From Iamia sp035765045 (GTDB taxonomy: Bacteria > Actinomycetota > Acidimicrobiia > Acidimicrobiales > Iamiaceae): DNA of 64,000 nt. The notes under the pieces were generated by a model that ran no database searches, was not told where the DNA came from, and saw nothing but the letters and a program-made list of their open reading frames with translations. The DNA is taken from positions 13,601 to 77,600 of the forward strand of contig DASTYI010000112.1 in NCBI GenBank assembly GCA_035765045.1. Direction: 5' to 3'. Made by a program: the position numbers and the translations under genes. Below, in pieces: positions 1-8,817 of this stretch (its first letter is position 1; each line of letters opens with the position of its first letter).

Positions 1-69
1 CGCCTCCCCTCCGCCCCCCGGGCCGACATCCTCCGCACCCTCGACTCGTACTCGGCCTACCTTCCCTAG
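1..69 (+). CDS. C-terminal end of an upstream gene (partial)
   Basis: Reading frame 1 is open from the left edge to a TAG at 67-69 and gives the last 22 residues of a protein ending in SAYLP. The next gene starts with GTG at 70, directly after this stop, so the two are probably co-transcribed. Too little is visible to assign a function. Confidence 0.5.
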   Translation, partial: RLPSAPRADILRTLDSYSAYLP

Positions 70-903
70 GTGCCGTTCGACGCTGTCCGGATCGACGATC
101 CCGCCGACCCGCGGCTGGAGGACTACCGGACGCTGACCGACCCGGCGCTGCGGAAGCGGTACGAGGCCGAGCGGGGCGTCTTCATCGTCGAGAGCGCCCT
201 CGCCGTCGAGGCCCTCGCCGCCTCCCCCCACGCCCCCGCCACCCGATCGGTCCTCGTCGGGGAGCGGAAGCTCGCCCGCATGGCACCGGCGATCGAGGGC
301 CTGGCCGCCCACGGCGCCACCGTCTACACCGCCGCCGCCGACGTGCTGGAGGCCACCGCCGGCTTCCCGCTCCACCGCGGCGTCGTCGCCTCGGTCACCC
401 GGCCCGACCCGCTCGACCCGGGGGCGCTCACCGCCGGCGCCCGCACCGTCCTGGCCGTCGAGGGCGTCAACGACCACGAGAACCTCGGTGCCCTGTTCCG
501 CTCGGCCGCCGCCTTCGGGGTCGACGCCGTCCTCCTCGACCCGACGTGCGCCGACCCCTGGTACCGCCGCTGCGTGCGGGTGTCGATGGGCCACGTCCTC
601 GGGGTGCCCCACGCCCGGGCGCCGTGGCCGTCGGGGCTCACCGCCCTGGCCGCCGACGGCTGGCGGGTCGTGGCCCTGACCCCGGGCGCCGACCGGCTCC
701 TCCACGCCGAGCCCACCCCGGCCGCCGCCGACCGGGTGGCCGTCGTCGTCGGGGCCGAGGGTCCCGGCCTCGACCCGGCCACCCTCGCCACCCCCGGCGT
801 CGCCCCCGTCCGCATCGCCATGGCGCCCGGCGTCGACTCGCTCAACGTCGCCATGGCCGCCACCGTCGCCCTCGCCCACCTCCGCGGCCCCACCCTCTCG
901 TAG
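70..903 (+). CDS. SpoU/TrmH-family RNA 2'-O-methyltransferase
   Basis: 277 aa. Expected to transfer a methyl group from S-adenosylmethionine to a ribose 2'-OH in rRNA or tRNA in the cytoplasm. The N-terminal third (about residues 15-120) is the substrate-binding part typical of TrmH/RlmB relatives. The SPOUT knot shows three family motifs: NDHENLGALFRSAAAFG near residues 137-153, VVGAEGPGLDP near 226-236, and APGVDSLNVAMAATVAL near 252-268, including the conserved SLNVAMA loop. Length fits the family. The start is GTG, immediately after the stop of the preceding gene. Its own TAG stop (901-903) forms the first half of a TAGGGT hexamer that looks like the -10 box of the next gene. The target nucleotide cannot be told from sequence. 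Confidence 0.87.
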   Translation: MPFDAVRIDDPADPRLEDYRTLTDPALRKRYEAERGVFIVESALAVEALAASPHAPATRSVLVGERKLARMAPAIEGLAAHGATVYTAAADVLEATAGFPLHRGVVASVTRPDPLDPGALTAGARTVLAVEGVNDHENLGALFRSAAAFGVDAVLLDPTCADPWYRRCVRVSMGHVLGVPHARAPWPSGLTALAADGWRVVALTPGADRLLHAEPTPAAADRVAVVVGAEGPGLDPATLATPGVAPVRIAMAPGVDSLNVAMAATVALAHLRGPTLS

Positions 904-912
904 GGTCCGGAC

Positions 913-1653
913 ATGAGCGAGATCCCCGCGGGCGTCACCGTCATCCGGATCGGACGACCCGAGCGCCGCAACGCCATCGACAGCGCCACCGCCGAGCGCC
1001 TCCACGACGAGCTGATCGCCTTCGACGAGGACCCCGACCTCCGGGTCGCCGTCCTCACCGGCGACGAGCGGGCCTTCTGCGCCGGCGCCGACCTCAAGGA
1101 CCTCCCCCGCCTGCGACCGTCCGGTCCGCTGGGCCCGACCCGGCTCCGGCTGTCCAAGCCGGTGATCGCCGCCGTCGAGGGCTGGTGCGTCGCCGGTGGC
1201 ATCGAGCTGGCCGCCTGGTGCGACCTGCGCGTCGCCGGTGAGAGCGCCGTCTTCGGCTGCCTGGAGCGGCGGTGGGGCGTGCCCCTGATCGACGGCGGCA
1301 CCGTCCGCCTGCCCCAGATCGTCGGCCTGGGCCGGGCCCTCGACTGGATCCTGACCGGGCGGGAGGTCCCGGCCGCCGAGGCCGAGCGGGCCGGCTTCGT
1401 CACCCGCCTCGTCCCCGACGGCACCGCCCTCGACGCCGCCGTGGCCCTCGCCGCCGGGATCGCCGAGAAGCCGTGGAGCTGCGTCACCCACGACCGCACG
1501 TCGGTCTACGAGGCGCTCGGCCTCGGGCTGGAGGAGGCGCTCGCCAACGAGGACCGCCACGGCCAGGCCGTCATCTTCGCCGACGGCTTCCTCGACGGCG
1601 TGGCCCGGTTCGGCGAGAACCAGAGGAAGCGGTCGGAGGCCGGCGAGCGGTGA
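913..1653 (+). CDS. enoyl-CoA hydratase/isomerase family protein
   Basis: 246 aa crotonase-fold enzyme, expected to hydrate trans-2-enoyl-CoA or perform a related acyl-CoA reaction. Oxyanion-hole segment FCAGADLKDL lies at residues 55-64. The GGIELAAWCD segment supplies Glu98, and FGCLERRWG supplies Glu118; the 20-residue spacing matches the catalytic Glu144/Glu164 pair of mitochondrial enoyl-CoA hydratase, so true hydratase activity is plausible. TAGGGT at 901-906 ends 6 nt before the ATG, which suggests a leaderless transcript. The stop overlaps the GTG of the next gene (GTGA at 1650-1653). The exact CoA substrate is unknown. Confidence 0.88.
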   Translation: MSEIPAGVTVIRIGRPERRNAIDSATAERLHDELIAFDEDPDLRVAVLTGDERAFCAGADLKDLPRLRPSGPLGPTRLRLSKPVIAAVEGWCVAGGIELAAWCDLRVAGESAVFGCLERRWGVPLIDGGTVRLPQIVGLGRALDWILTGREVPAAEAERAGFVTRLVPDGTALDAAVALAAGIAEKPWSCVTHDRTSVYEALGLGLEEALANEDRHGQAVIFADGFLDGVARFGENQRKRSEAGER

Positions 1654-1856
1654 GCGCCGCCGACGACGTCCCGCCCGTCCCCGAGGTGATCGACTGCATC
1701 GACTGCGGGGGCCGGGCCCACCGGATCACCCACCCGCCCGAGGAGGGCGACTGGGAGCCCGGCGAGGTCGTCGCCTACCGCTGCGAGGACTGCCTCGACC
1801 GCTGGGACCTCGTCGTCCCCGGCGGCGAGGACGAGGACGCCGACGACGGCTGGTAG
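1650..1856 (+). CDS. small zinc-ribbon protein
   Basis: 68 aa, starting at a GTG that overlaps the preceding stop by four bases (GTGA), which argues for translational coupling and for this start. Two CxxC knuckles are visible, CIDC at about residues 14-17 and CEDC near 43-46, separated by a short linker, as in zinc ribbons. The C-terminus is acidic (EDEDADDGW). No enzymatic motif is present. It probably binds one zinc ion structurally; the function is unknown. Coupling to an enoyl-CoA hydratase gene may be positional only. Confidence 0.75.
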   Translation: MSAADDVPPVPEVIDCIDCGGRAHRITHPPEEGDWEPGEVVAYRCEDCLDRWDLVVPGGEDEDADDGW

Positions 1857-1884
1857 TGCTCCCCCGTCCCCGTAGCCTCGGGGC

Positions 1885-2277
1885 ATGGCACTGGATCCCG
1901 ACCTCAAGGCCCTCGCGAGCGGCAAGAACTTCGCCGCCCTCACCACCCTGATGCCCGACGGCCAGCCCCAGACCCAGGTCATGTGGGTCGGGGCCGACGA
2001 CGACCACCTCCTCATCAACACCGAGGTGCACCGGGCCAAGTACAAGAACGCCAGCCGCGACCCACGGGTGACCGTCACCGTCTGGGACGCCGAGAACCCC
2101 TACCGCTACGTCGAGGCCCGCGGCCGGGTCGTCGAGGAGGTCCGGGGCGACGCCGCCCGCGCCAACATCGACGAGCTGTCGCAGAAGTACCAGGGCACCG
2201 ACTACCCCGCCGAGATCCAGAGCGAGCGCATCATCCTCCGCATCGCCCCCGACACCCTCCACAAGAACAACATCTGA
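1885..2277 (+). CDS. PPOX-class F420-dependent oxidoreductase
   Basis: 130 aa split-barrel protein of the pyridoxamine-5'-phosphate-oxidase-like superfamily. The pattern (N-terminal LASGKNFAALTTLMPDG, then VMWVGADDDHLLINTE, then RAKYKNASRDPRVTVTVWD) matches the actinobacterial group that uses F420 or flavin to reduce small organic substrates. Length is normal for the single-domain form. TAGCCT at 1873-1878 ends exactly 6 nt before the ATG, as in the gene at 913, so it is probably a separate leaderless unit. Substrate unknown; the cofactor assignment rests on family resemblance. Confidence 0.83.
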   Translation: MALDPDLKALASGKNFAALTTLMPDGQPQTQVMWVGADDDHLLINTEVHRAKYKNASRDPRVTVTVWDAENPYRYVEARGRVVEEVRGDAARANIDELSQKYQGTDYPAEIQSERIILRIAPDTLHKNNI

Positions 2278-2392
2278 CGTCACCGGCCCTGGCAGGGGGC
2301 GTCGGGGGCGGTAGGGTCCTGGGGCTACCGGGTGGGGACGCGGTTGGGGCGCCTCGCCGGGCTGGACTCGTGGATCCAAGGGGGATCAGCAG

Positions 2393-3742
2393 TTGCCGTC
2401 GGATGTGCCGCACCCGTTCCACGACGAGTCGGTGGTGCGTCGTCTCGTCGACGACGGCATGGTCCTCTTCCTCGCCCTCGACGACCGGGGCCGGATCGCC
2501 TGGATCGGTGAGGCCTGCCGGTCGGTCCTGGGGCGGGCGCCCGAGGAGCTGATCGGCACCAACGCCCTCGACGTCCTCCACCCCGACGACGTCCCGGTGG
2601 TGCTGGAGACGCTGTCGGAGGACGCCCGCAACGCCGACGATCGCATCCTCGTCGTCCTCCGCCTGGCCCGGGCCGACGGCCGCTGGGTCACCCTGGAGTT
2701 CGGCGGGATCGACCTGCGCGAGGCCGACGGGACCGGCCTGTTCCTGGCCTGGGGGCGGTCCTACGAGGCGCCGGGGCTACTGCTCCGGTTCCTCGGCTCG
2801 CTCCTCGAGGGCGGCGACCTGATGGGGCTGCTGGCCGAGGCGGTCCGCTGGAGCGACGTCCAGGCGCCCTACGGGCGGACATCGTTCGTCGTGACCGACC
2901 CGGGGGGCCGGCGGGTGGTGGTGGCGGCCGAGGACCTCGACCCGGCGCTGGCCACCCCGCACGCCGTCGGCGTCGAGCACCTGGAGCGGGCGGCTCCGGG
3001 TCACCACGGCCTGGTCGAGCTGGCCCTCGACGACCTCGACCCCGCGGTGGCGACCGCCGCCCGCACCGCCGGGTTCGACGGTGTGTGGCTGGCGCCCGTC
3101 CTGGCCGAGGAGGGCGGCCTGCCGACCGGGGTCGTGGCCGTGTGGCGCCTCCGGCCCGGTCCGCCGCGGGCCGGCCACGCCCGGCACTACACGGCGGTGG
3201 CCACCCTCGCCCGGCTCGCCCTGCACTGGTCGACCACCCAGTCGGACCTCCGGGCGGCGGCCACGATCGACCCGCTGACCGGCGTCGCCAACCGCACCGA
3301 GATGGTCAGCCGGATGCGCGGCGAGGGCACGCAGCTGTCGGCCCTGCTGTTCTGCGACCTCGACGACTTCAAGGCGGTGAACGACCGCCACGGCCACCTG
3401 GCCGGCGACCGGGTCCTCCAGGCGGTGGCCTCGCGCATGGCCGGCACGGCCCGACCGCAGGACGTCCTGGCCCGACTCGGCGGCGACGAGTTCGCCCTCT
3501 GGTGCCCCGACATCGCCACCCCCGCCGAGGCCGAGGGCCTGGCCGCCCGGCTGGTCGACGTGCTGGCCCGCCCGGTCGTGGTCGAGGACGAGACGATCCC
3601 GCTCGGGTGCAGCGTGGGCCTGGCCCTGGTCGACGGGCCGCTGGCCGACGAGGCCGACGTCGACCGGATCCTCGGCCACGCCGACCGGGCCCTCTACCGG
3701 GCCAAGCGCACCGGCAAGCACCGCTGGTCCACCGACGACTGA
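2393..3742 (+). CDS. PAS-GGDEF diguanylate cyclase
   Basis: 449 aa. Expected to make cyclic di-GMP from two GTP. A PAS-like sensor covers about residues 18-120 (GRIAWIGEACRSVLGRAPEE, then HPDDVPVVLETL). A GAF-like middle region spans roughly 125-285, and the GGDEF domain begins near residue 295 (ATIDPLTGVANR). The active-site GGDEF is intact at residues 363-367. RPQD at 354-357 lies five residues upstream, the position of the product-inhibition I-site. No EAL domain follows. The start is TTG at 2393, chosen because AAGGGGG sits about 8 nt upstream and the PAS domain follows directly. No membrane segment is visible, so the protein is probably cytoplasmic. The signal sensed is unknown. Confidence 0.88.
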   Translation: MPSDVPHPFHDESVVRRLVDDGMVLFLALDDRGRIAWIGEACRSVLGRAPEELIGTNALDVLHPDDVPVVLETLSEDARNADDRILVVLRLARADGRWVTLEFGGIDLREADGTGLFLAWGRSYEAPGLLLRFLGSLLEGGDLMGLLAEAVRWSDVQAPYGRTSFVVTDPGGRRVVVAAEDLDPALATPHAVGVEHLERAAPGHHGLVELALDDLDPAVATAARTAGFDGVWLAPVLAEEGGLPTGVVAVWRLRPGPPRAGHARHYTAVATLARLALHWSTTQSDLRAAATIDPLTGVANRTEMVSRMRGEGTQLSALLFCDLDDFKAVNDRHGHLAGDRVLQAVASRMAGTARPQDVLARLGGDEFALWCPDIATPAEAEGLAARLVDVLARPVVVEDETIPLGCSVGLALVDGPLADEADVDRILGHADRALYRAKRTGKHRWSTDD

Positions 3743-3760
3743 GGGCAGCGACGAGGGCCG

Positions 3761-5521
3761 TCAGCCCGAGAGCGGGCAGGCGTCGGGGGCGACCGACCGG
3801 TCCGGGACGCGGTACAGGCGCTCGCCGGCGGCCTCGACCACCAGCTCCAACGGACGGGCCGCGGCGGGGTCGGCGAGGGCGGCCCACGGCGTGAGGGCCA
3901 CCCGCTCGGTCACCACGACGAAGCGGATGTCGTAGCGGGCCAGGCAGTCGAGGGCGCCGTCGTCGGGCAGGGACTCCAGCCGCTCGCCCAGGGCGAAGGC
4001 GGACGGCGGGTAGTAGCCGGCGAAGCCGTTGGCGATCGGGCGGTCGTGGGCCGAGGACCGCAGCACGAACTCCTCCTGGGCGTCGAAGTCCCCGAGCCCG
4101 GCGTAGGCGTCGGGCAGGTAGACGACGCCGCCAGGCTCGTCCTGGGCCGCGACCACCTCGTCGATGGGGTGGACGGCGGCGGCGGTGACGTCCCGTCCCC
4201 CGTTCAGCCCCTCGCCCCCGATGGCGGCGATCACCAGCCCGGCACCGACCGCTCCGACGAGCCACCCCGGTCGCCCGGGCCGGCCCCGCTCGGCCCCGAC
4301 CCGGGAGCGGTCCTCCCACCGGTCGAGGGCGGTGCCGACGGCCAGGGCGGCGAGGACGGCCAGCCCCACGAGGACCAGCAGCACGAACCGCCCCGACGCC
4401 CGGATGGCCGAGAAGCCGGGGACGAAGCGGAAGGCGATGGCGTACGGGGTCCAGCCCCGCCACGCCCCCTCGCCCGGGCCGATGGCGCCGAGTGCGCCCA
4501 CCACGGTGACGACCAGGCCGAGAGCGGGCACCGCCCACCCGTGCCGCCGTCGCCACGCCGCGGTGGCCGCCAGCCCGGCCCCGACGAGGAGGAGGACCGT
4601 CACGCCCGGGAAGGCGTGGAACCCGTCGGGGCCGAACAGCGGTCGCCCGAGGGTCCCGCCCCAGAGCAGGTTGGAGTCCTCGACGATGTGCGGGGCGGCG
4701 CGCAGGAAGGCGATGTCGTCGAGGTCGAAGCGGTAGTCGGGGTAGCGGCTGCGGGTGCCGAGGTACGGCACGTAGGAGGGGACGAAGGCGGCGGCGCCCA
4801 GCCCCACGGCGAGGCCCACCGGCACCAGCCGCGACCGCACGTCGCGCCAGCGCACCGCCACCACCAGCACGGCCAGGATCAGGACGAACACGGCGTAGAA
4901 GAACGACAGGAGCCCCTGCCAGGCGATCACGAGGGCCAGCCCGGCCAGCAGCACCCGGTCGGCCGGCACCGACTCCCACTCGTCGCGCTGGGACGCCCGG
5001 TCGGCCAGCACCCAGACGGCGGCGACGATCAGCGGCAGCCCCGCCCGCCAGACCAGGTTGATGTGCATCGTCGCCAGCCACGGCACCGGCCCGAGGGCGA
5101 AGACGGCGGCGGCGACCAGCCCGGCCGAGCGGCGCCGGGTGAGGACGAAGCCCATCAGGTAGGCGGCGACGGCGTCGGCCACCACGCCGAGGACCAGCCC
5201 GGTGTTGAAGATCGCCGCCGGGCTCATCCCCAGCCCGCGCAGCGGCAGCAGCACGACGGCCAGCCCGATCAGGTGGTCCGAGAAGGTCAGCGAGTCGGGG
5301 GCGGGGGCGAACGTCGCCGCGTCGAACAGGGCGTGCTCGCCCATCAGGGCGCCCTGCACCCAGTGGATGACCCAGGCCTGGAAGCGGTTGTCGAGCCGGG
5401 TCGGCACCGCCGTCGACCACTGGTCGAGGAGGTCCCGCAGGTTGACGAGCGACCAGGCGGTGGCCACCACGGCCAGCCCGAGGACGGGCACGCCGTGGCG
5501 GCGGGCGATGCGGCGGATCAT
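3761..5521 (-). CDS. polytopic membrane protein, possible GT-C glycosyltransferase
   Basis: 586 aa with an N-terminal membrane helix (residues about 9-27) and roughly ten more hydrophobic helices to about residue 430, followed by a C-terminal extracytoplasmic-looking domain rich in DUF-like loops. A long loop after helix 1 and aromatic or acidic residues in loops (for example YPDYRFDLDD) recall the GT-C fold of polyprenol-dependent glycosyltransferases, but I cannot identify the catalytic loop with certainty. The ATG (5519-5521) overlaps the recG stop as ATGA, so the gene is coupled to recG. Its tail is convergent with the diguanylate cyclase gene, 18 bp away. Function not established. Confidence 0.75.
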   Translation of the reverse strand: MIRRIARRHGVPVLGLAVVATAWSLVNLRDLLDQWSTAVPTRLDNRFQAWVIHWVQGALMGEHALFDAATFAPAPDSLTFSDHLIGLAVVLLPLRGLGMSPAAIFNTGLVLGVVADAVAAYLMGFVLTRRRSAGLVAAAVFALGPVPWLATMHINLVWRAGLPLIVAAVWVLADRASQRDEWESVPADRVLLAGLALVIAWQGLLSFFYAVFVLILAVLVVAVRWRDVRSRLVPVGLAVGLGAAAFVPSYVPYLGTRSRYPDYRFDLDDIAFLRAAPHIVEDSNLLWGGTLGRPLFGPDGFHAFPGVTVLLLVGAGLAATAAWRRRHGWAVPALGLVVTVVGALGAIGPGEGAWRGWTPYAIAFRFVPGFSAIRASGRFVLLVLVGLAVLAALAVGTALDRWEDRSRVGAERGRPGRPGWLVGAVGAGLVIAAIGGEGLNGGRDVTAAAVHPIDEVVAAQDEPGGVVYLPDAYAGLGDFDAQEEFVLRSSAHDRPIANGFAGYYPPSAFALGERLESLPDDGALDCLARYDIRFVVVTERVALTPWAALADPAAARPLELVVEAAGERLYRVPDRSVAPDACPLSG

Positions 5522-7698
5522 CCCTTGAGCAGGAAGTCCTGCTCCTCCTCGCCGAGGAAGAGGCTGACCTCGTCGGCCAGCAGCGGGTTGGCGGCCAGCT
5601 CGGGGTCGGCGTCGACGAGGGCGATGGCGACCTCCCGAGCCTTGGCCACCCACTCCCGGTCGCGCCGCAACGAGGCCAGCTTGAGGTCGCTCCGCCCCTT
5701 CTGGCGACCGCCCATCAGGGTCCCCTCGCCCCGCAGGTCGAGGTCGACCTCCGCCAGCTCGAAGCCGTCGGTCGTGCGGACCATGGCCTCCAGCCGGGCC
5801 TGGCCCTCCTCGGTGCTGCCGGCGCCGAGGAGGTAGCAGGTGCTGGCGTGGGCGCCCCGGCCGACCCGGCCCCGCAGCTGGTGGAGCTGGGCGATGCCGA
5901 AGCGGTCGGCGTCGAGTACGACCATCACGGTGGCGTTGGGGACGTCGACGCCGACCTCGATCACCGTCGTGGCCACGAGGACGTCGATCTGCCCGGTGCG
6001 GAAGCGCTCCATGACCGCCTCCTTCTCCGCCGGCGGGACCCGACCGTGGAGGAGGGCGACCCGCAGGGCGGCCAGCTCGCCGTCGGGCTCGAAGGTGAGC
6101 CGGTCGAAGGTCTCCTGGGCGCTGGCCGCCTCGAGCTTGTCGGAGTCCTCGATCAGCGGGCAGACGACGTAGGCCTGGCGCCCCTCGGCCACCGCTCGGC
6201 GCACCGCCTCCCACACGGCGTCCTCGGGGTCGGGGCCCATCGGCGGCTCGGCGTCCTCGTCGTCCTCGTCGGGCACCTCGGTGCGGACCCAGTGGGTGGT
6301 GATCGGCGTGCGGCCCGGCGGGAGCTCGTCGAGCACCGACACGTCGAGGTCGCCGTAGACGGTCATCGCCGCCGTGCGGGGGATCGGCGTGGCCGTCATG
6401 ACCAGCACGTCGGGGGTGACGTCGCCGGCGCCCTGCTCGCGCAGCGCGGCCCGCTGCTCGACGCCGAAGCGGTGCTGCTCGTCGACCACGACGACACCGA
6501 GGTCGCGGAAGGCGACGGTGCCCTGGATGAGGGCGTGGGTGCCGATGACGATGTCGACGTCGCCCCGCTCCAGGCCGGCGGCGATGCGCTTGCGGTCGCC
6601 CGCCGTGCTGCGGGCGGTGAGCAGCTCGACGCCGATCGGCCGCTCGCCGAGGAGGTTGCCGTCGTCGGTGACGGTCAGCCCCTCCAGCAGCCGGCGGATG
6701 CCGAGGTGGTGCTGTTCGGCCAGGACCTCGGTCGGCGCCATCAGCGCGCCCTGGTGGCCGCCCTGGACGGCGACGAGGAGGGCGCTCAGGGCGACGACCG
6801 TCTTGCCGGCGCCGACGTCGCCCTGGAGGAGGCGGTGCATCGGGTGCGGCCCGGCCAGGTCGCCGGCGATCTCGTCGATGACTCGCCGCTGGGCGCCGGT
6901 CAGCGGGAACGGGAGCTGGTCGTGGAAGCGGGCCACCAGCTCGCCGTCGACCCGGTGCTCGATGCCCTTGGTGACCCGCTCGAGGGCCCGCTTGCGGAGG
7001 ATGAGGGCCAGCTGGACCCGCAGCAGCTCGTCGAACACCAGGCGCTTGCGGGCGACGCTGATGTCGGCGTGCTCCTCGGGGTGGTGGATGCCGCGGAACG
7101 CCCGGGTGCGGTCGACCAGCGTGTGCTCCCGCGTCACCCAGTCGGGCAGCGGCTCGGCGAACTCCCCGGCCCGGTCGAGCACCTCGGTCATCCACCGGCC
7201 GATGTCCTGGCTCGTGATCCGCACCTTCTCGGACTGCGGGTAGACGGGCACGAAGCGGCCGGTCTGGTCGCCGAGCAGGTCGACCAGCGGGTTGGTCATC
7301 TGGACCTCGCCCCGGAAGGCGTCGACCTTGCCGAACAGGATGCACTGGGTGCCCGCCGGCAGCTGCCGCTCCCGCCAGCCCTGGTTGAAGAAGGTGACCT
7401 TGAGGTGGCCCGACCCGTCGGTGACGTCGGCGGTGACCAGGGTGCGGGGCGGGCGGCCCCGGGTGCGGCGGGACTGGATGCGGCGGACCTCGCCCACGAC
7501 CATCGCCTGGTCGCCGGGGCGCAGGTCGCGGATGCGGGCCTGGTTGGTCCGGTCGATGTGGCGCCGCGGGTAGTGGGTCAGCAGGTCGAGGACCGTCTCG
7601 ACCTCGAAGGCCTCCCGCAGCCCCTCGGCCGCCTTCGGCCCCACCCCGGTCAGCTCCGTCACCGGCAGCTTCGCCAGCTGGGAGAGCCGTCGCGCCAT
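5518..7698 (-). CDS. recG: ATP-dependent DNA helicase RecG
   Basis: 726 aa. RecG remodels stalled replication forks and branched DNA. Seen: an N-terminal HhH-like stretch (TELTGVGPKAAEGL), the wedge OB domain (MVVGEVRRIQSRRTRGRPPRT), Walker A (QGDVGAGKTVVAL), the DEQH box (VVVDEQHRFG), motif III (MTATPIPRT) and motif VI (QLRGRVGRG). Length is typical. I chose the ATG at 7698 (MARRLSQL) over an in-frame codon 48 nt upstream because TAGGGT on the minus strand (7711-7706) ends 7 nt before it and the extra residues look like a palindromic intergenic repeat. The downstream membrane gene overlaps by ATGA. Confidence 0.95.
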   Translation of the reverse strand: MARRLSQLAKLPVTELTGVGPKAAEGLREAFEVETVLDLLTHYPRRHIDRTNQARIRDLRPGDQAMVVGEVRRIQSRRTRGRPPRTLVTADVTDGSGHLKVTFFNQGWRERQLPAGTQCILFGKVDAFRGEVQMTNPLVDLLGDQTGRFVPVYPQSEKVRITSQDIGRWMTEVLDRAGEFAEPLPDWVTREHTLVDRTRAFRGIHHPEEHADISVARKRLVFDELLRVQLALILRKRALERVTKGIEHRVDGELVARFHDQLPFPLTGAQRRVIDEIAGDLAGPHPMHRLLQGDVGAGKTVVALSALLVAVQGGHQGALMAPTEVLAEQHHLGIRRLLEGLTVTDDGNLLGERPIGVELLTARSTAGDRKRIAAGLERGDVDIVIGTHALIQGTVAFRDLGVVVVDEQHRFGVEQRAALREQGAGDVTPDVLVMTATPIPRTAAMTVYGDLDVSVLDELPPGRTPITTHWVRTEVPDEDDEDAEPPMGPDPEDAVWEAVRRAVAEGRQAYVVCPLIEDSDKLEAASAQETFDRLTFEPDGELAALRVALLHGRVPPAEKEAVMERFRTGQIDVLVATTVIEVGVDVPNATVMVVLDADRFGIAQLHQLRGRVGRGAHASTCYLLGAGSTEEGQARLEAMVRTTDGFELAEVDLDLRGEGTLMGGRQKGRSDLKLASLRRDREWVAKAREVAIALVDADPELAANPLLADEVSLFLGEEEQDFLLKG

Positions 7699-7721
7699 CC
7701 CCGCGACCCTACCGACCCCCG

Positions 7722-7769
7722 AACTTTGGACGGGACCCCGCCGCATGTGGCGGGTTCACGTCCAAGGTT
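7722..7769. repeat. large imperfect palindrome, possible terminator
   Basis: Arms of 21 bp (7722-7742 and 7749-7769) pair with three mismatches around a 6-nt loop (GCATGT). The right arm contains the last codons and TGA stop of the DUF2332 gene, and the left arm lies about 11 bp upstream of the recG -10 box. Transcription of the DUF2332 gene runs through it toward recG, so it may end that transcript. There is no T-run, as is usual in very GC-rich genomes. Confidence 0.6.
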
Positions 7770-8814
7770 GGAGGGGGGTGAGGTGGAGCCAGGGGGCGTG
7801 GGGGTGGGCGTGGCCGACGACGACGGGCGGGAGGGGACGGGCGGCGCGCCAGCGGTGGAGGGTGAGGACGGTCTCGCCGCCGGGGGCGCGCTCGGCCGGT
7901 CGGGCGGGGGGTTCGGCGGTGAGCCAGGAGACGGGGCGGCCGGACGTGGCGAGGGCGGCCAGGGCGGCGGGGACGAGGGGGCGGCGGTCGCGGCGGACGT
8001 AGGTGAGGGCCCAGCTGCTCGTCACGACCAGGTGGGTGTCGGGGGCGGTGGCGCCGGCGACGGCGGCGAGGTCGTCGACCATGTCGCCGGCCACCAGCGG
8101 CGGCGGGTCGGGCCGGAGCAGGGCGACGGCGGCGCGGAACCGGGCCAGCCGCTCGGGCTGGTCGGGCCACAGGCAGGCCTCCAGCCAGCGGACCTCCTCG
8201 GCGTCGGACAGCGCCACCGGGGCCAGGTCGATCCCCACCCGCGAGGCGATCGGCGGGAGGGAGGACGAGGCCGGCAGCACCGCCGATCCCGGCTCCAGCG
8301 CCCCCGAGCACCGCACCGGCGAGGCCGGGTCGCCGAGGACGACGTCGCCCACCTCGATCCGGTAGCGGTCGAGCCCGAGGAGCAGCCCGGCCGACGCCCC
8401 CTGCTCGACCAGGGCGACGGGCACCGGTCCGACGTCGGCGGTCGCCGCCACGAGCAGGGCCGCCAGGTAGACGACCCGGTTGACCTCGTTGGTCTGGGTC
8501 GACCGGGCGGCGACGATCGCTCGCAGCTCGGGGGCGTGGGCGAGCAGCGTGACCCGGACGTCGGGCCAGGGGTCGCCGTCGAGGTCGGGGGCGGCGGCGA
8601 ACCAGCGGGCGGCCGGGACCGACGGCGACCGCAGGACCAGGTCGTGGAGGGCGGCGAGCAGCAGGACGGGTCGTTCCTGCCCGGGCCGGGCGGCGGTGAG
8701 CAGGCCCCACACCGCCGGGTCCTCGGCGGCGGCGCCGGAGATCCGGGAGTAGAGCGGCAGGTGGGCGTAGGTGGCGGCGAACTCGCGGAACCGGCCGGCG
8801 AGGTCGGGCGCCAC
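7756..8814 (-). CDS. DUF2332 family protein
   Basis: 352 aa. It matches the actinobacterial DUF2332 pattern: an N-terminal FREFAATYAHLPLYSRI region and the central signature RSTQTNEVNR near residues 104-113, followed by LVEQGASAGLLLGLDRY (about 138-154), which resembles a nucleotide- or SAM-binding turn. No biochemical role is established for the family that I can name. GTG start at 8814, only 3 bp after the stop of the upstream kinase-like gene, so the two form an operon. The stop lies within the palindrome at 7722-7769. Confidence 0.8.
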   Translation of the reverse strand: MAPDLAGRFREFAATYAHLPLYSRISGAAAEDPAVWGLLTAARPGQERPVLLLAALHDLVLRSPSVPAARWFAAAPDLDGDPWPDVRVTLLAHAPELRAIVAARSTQTNEVNRVVYLAALLVAATADVGPVPVALVEQGASAGLLLGLDRYRIEVGDVVLGDPASPVRCSGALEPGSAVLPASSSLPPIASRVGIDLAPVALSDAEEVRWLEACLWPDQPERLARFRAAVALLRPDPPPLVAGDMVDDLAAVAGATAPDTHLVVTSSWALTYVRRDRRPLVPAALAALATSGRPVSWLTAEPPARPAERAPGGETVLTLHRWRAARPLPPVVVGHAHPHAPWLHLTPLQPWT

Positions 8815-8817
8815 CGC

